Assembly: GCA_029907755.1 (NCBI GenBank)
Contig: JARYLH010000025.1
Location: 1 to 14,301 of the forward strand
Source of the DNA: Candidatus Methanosuratincola sp.
GTDB lineage: Archaea; Thermoproteota; Methanomethylicia; Methanomethylicales; Methanomethylicaceae
Length of the DNA stretch: 14,301 bases
Direction: 5' to 3'
Below are positions 13,423 through 14,301 of this stretch, piece by piece (positions within the stretch are counted from its first letter, which is position 1; the number at the start of each line of letters is the position of its first letter). Made by a program: the position numbers and the translations under genes. The notes under the pieces are model-generated. The model worked only from the letters and a program-made list of their open reading frames with translations, was not told where the DNA came from and ran no database searches.

Positions 13423-14019
13423 TTACCCCCCAAGGTAAGCTCCAACTAGCCCGCTCCTTATCATGCCTATCGCGATCGCCGAGAGTATGAATGCCATTAT
13501 CCTCGATATTATCGTCGATCCAGCCCTCCCCAGGATCTTCATGAGCCTGTTGGATGATCTCAGGAGCGCCCACTGCAGGATGACATTCGCCACTATTGCG
13601 AAAAATGCCACCAACGGGCCGTTTGGCGGCTGCATCAGGTACATTACCGTGTAGATGCTACCTGGGCCCGCCATGAGCGGGGTAGCTAAGGGGACTATTG
13701 CGACATCCTCCCTGTTCATCCAGCGCCCCTCCTCCTTACCCAAGAGGCCTTCTATGGACATTATGAAGAGTAGTACCCCTCCAGCTATCTTGAAGTCGTT
13801 CATGGATATCGTGAAAAAGTCGAGTATATACGTGCCTATGACCGCAAAAACCACTAAAATTACGAACGCCACCTTTACCGAGTCGTTCAGTATTTTGATC
13901 TTCTTCTGAGCCTCGAAGGAGCTTGTGAAGGCATGGAAGAGGGGGACATTGCCTATGGGGTCAAATATGATGAACAGAGTCAGGAAGCCTTGGAGATAGA
14001 TCCACAACGCGTCAACCAT
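13423..14019 (-). CDS. MarC family integral membrane protein
   Basis: The 198-residue protein has six hydrophobic segments (about 6-27, 48-66, 76-93, 112-129, 136-153, 168-195) and the MarC hallmarks: FIIFDPIGNVPLF in the first helix and PLATPLMAGPGSI at 110-122. The size is normal for the family. The archaeal relative SnatA has been reported as a small neutral amino-acid transporter, but most members have no assigned substrate, and the bacterial MarC name does not imply a role in drug resistance. A TATA box at 14048-14055 lies only 33 bases before the ATG, implying a very short leader. It probably heads an operon with the HD-domain gene. Confidence 0.9.
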   Translation of the reverse strand: MVDALWIYLQGFLTLFIIFDPIGNVPLFHAFTSSFEAQKKIKILNDSVKVAFVILVVFAVIGTYILDFFTISMNDFKIAGGVLLFIMSIEGLLGKEEGRWMNREDVAIVPLATPLMAGPGSIYTVMYLMQPPNGPLVAFFAIVANVILQWALLRSSNRLMKILGRAGSTIISRIMAFILSAIAIGMIRSGLVGAYLGG

Positions 14020-14047
14020 GCGTAGTCACTTTCCATCTCTACCGAAG

Positions 14048-14055
14048 TTATATAT
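14048..14055. promoter_or_regulatory. TATA element shared by marC and the aminotransferase gene
   Basis: GTTATATATCA holds a near-symmetric TATATA core in the 60-base gap between two divergent ATGs. It is about 28 bases before the plus-strand ATG at 14080 and 33 bases before the minus-strand ATG at 14019, so both transcripts would be leaderless or nearly so. Confidence 0.5.
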
Positions 14056-14079
14056 CAGCATTAGCTGAAGAAGATCGTG

Positions 14080-14301
14080 ATGGCCCACGAAAGGTTTGAT
14101 AGGATCTGCCCGTCGCCCATCTCTTTCCTGGAAAAGGGGGGCGGCCGCTCCAGCGGAGTGATAAGGTTCGATGTGGCAGAGCCTGACTTCCCGCCCCCAA
14201 AGGAAGCCGTGGAGGCGACCAAGCAGGCGTTATCGAGCGGGATGTTTCGCTACTCGTCAAGCTGGGGCATTCCGGAGCTGAGGGAAGCGTTGGCAGCCTT
14301 C
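14080..14301 (+). CDS. PLP-dependent class I/II aminotransferase, N-terminal fragment (cut by window end)
   Basis: An open frame runs from ATG 14080 to the last base, 74 codons. It reads like the N-terminus of aspartate-aminotransferase-fold enzymes: VIRFDVAEPDFPPPKEAVEA (the usual xGEPDF-P element, here AEPDF), then FRYSSSWGIPELREALAAF, the Y-x4-G-x2-LR segment. These enzymes move amino groups between amino acids and 2-oxoacids with pyridoxal phosphate. The catalytic Lys and the substrate-specific residues lie beyond the window, so the substrate cannot be named. A GTG directly before the ATG is an in-frame alternative. There is no ribosome binding site; the TATA spacing suggests a leaderless message. 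It is divergent from the MarC-like gene. Confidence 0.82.
   Translation, partial: MAHERFDRICPSPISFLEKGGGRSSGVIRFDVAEPDFPPPKEAVEATKQALSSGMFRYSSSWGIPELREALAAF

Noticed and set aside
14048..14260. 70-codon minus-strand ORF at the right end
   Set aside because: It is antisense to the aminotransferase N-terminus, whose motif spacing is convincing.
1..14301. CRISPR array, tRNA/rRNA gene, transposase, att site or defence gene cluster
   Set aside because: I found no spaced repeat array, cloverleaf, transposase motif or integrase. The gene content is ordinary chromosomal housekeeping and metabolism.

Overview
The window reads as chromosomal DNA of an archaeon, most likely of the TACK (Thermoproteota-type) branch. 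The signs are an ESCRT-III/CdvB-family cell-division protein, an archaeal Hjc-type Holliday junction resolvase, a small conserved archaeal nucleic-acid-binding-type protein, TATA-box promoters, T-tract terminators, strong GGAGG/GGTG ribosome binding sites beside apparently leaderless genes, and a mix of ATG and TTG starts. Base composition is moderately GC-rich and looks even across the window. I see no tRNA, rRNA, CRISPR array, insertion sequence or phage gene. Which TACK class it belongs to cannot be settled from this sequence.

Layout: (1) Bases 1-1577, plus strand: 3' part of a NUDIX hydrolase gene, a tightly linked Hjc-like resolvase, a doubtful 55-codon ORF, then a small conserved archaeal protein with its own TATA box and ribosome binding site. 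(2) 1611-2717, minus strand: an HdrD/GlpC-type iron-sulfur protein (two 4Fe-4S clusters, two CCG domains). (3) 2876-6555, plus strand: a complete grpE-dnaK-dnaJ Hsp70 cluster, divergent from (2), with a palindromic TATA element and a direct repeat in the shared promoter region. (4) 6636-8650, plus strand: a LutA-like CCG-domain protein overlapping or abutting a LutB-like LUD-domain/ferredoxin protein, which suggests a cytosolic lactate/2-hydroxyacid oxidation module. No LutC is present. (5) 8640-9278, minus strand: a CdvB-type ESCRT-III protein whose 3' end overlaps that of lutB. (6) 9396-11981: a phosphate block made of a PhoU-like DUF47 protein (plus), a membrane-tethered winged-helix regulator (minus) and a PiT phosphate permease (minus). 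(7) 12268-14019, minus strand: a small XRE-type HTH protein, an HD-domain phosphohydrolase and a MarC-family membrane protein. (8) 14080 to the end, plus strand: the first 74 codons of a PLP-dependent class I/II aminotransferase, divergent from marC.

Functional themes: DnaK, DnaJ and GrpE form one chaperone machine. Its DnaK carries an unusual Ser in place of the conserved Asp of the phosphate-2 loop. The redox proteins on both sides of the chaperones all contain CCG domains and/or 4Fe-4S clusters and may share a thiol/quinone-independent electron route; this is inference. PiT and DUF47 are known partners in phosphate uptake, and the membrane-anchored regulator between them is a natural candidate for their control. 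The most interesting items are the variant DnaK, the regulator inside the phosphate locus, the repeat architecture upstream of grpE, the LutC-less Lut pair, and the structured intergenic stretches near 10150-10240 and 12086-12151.
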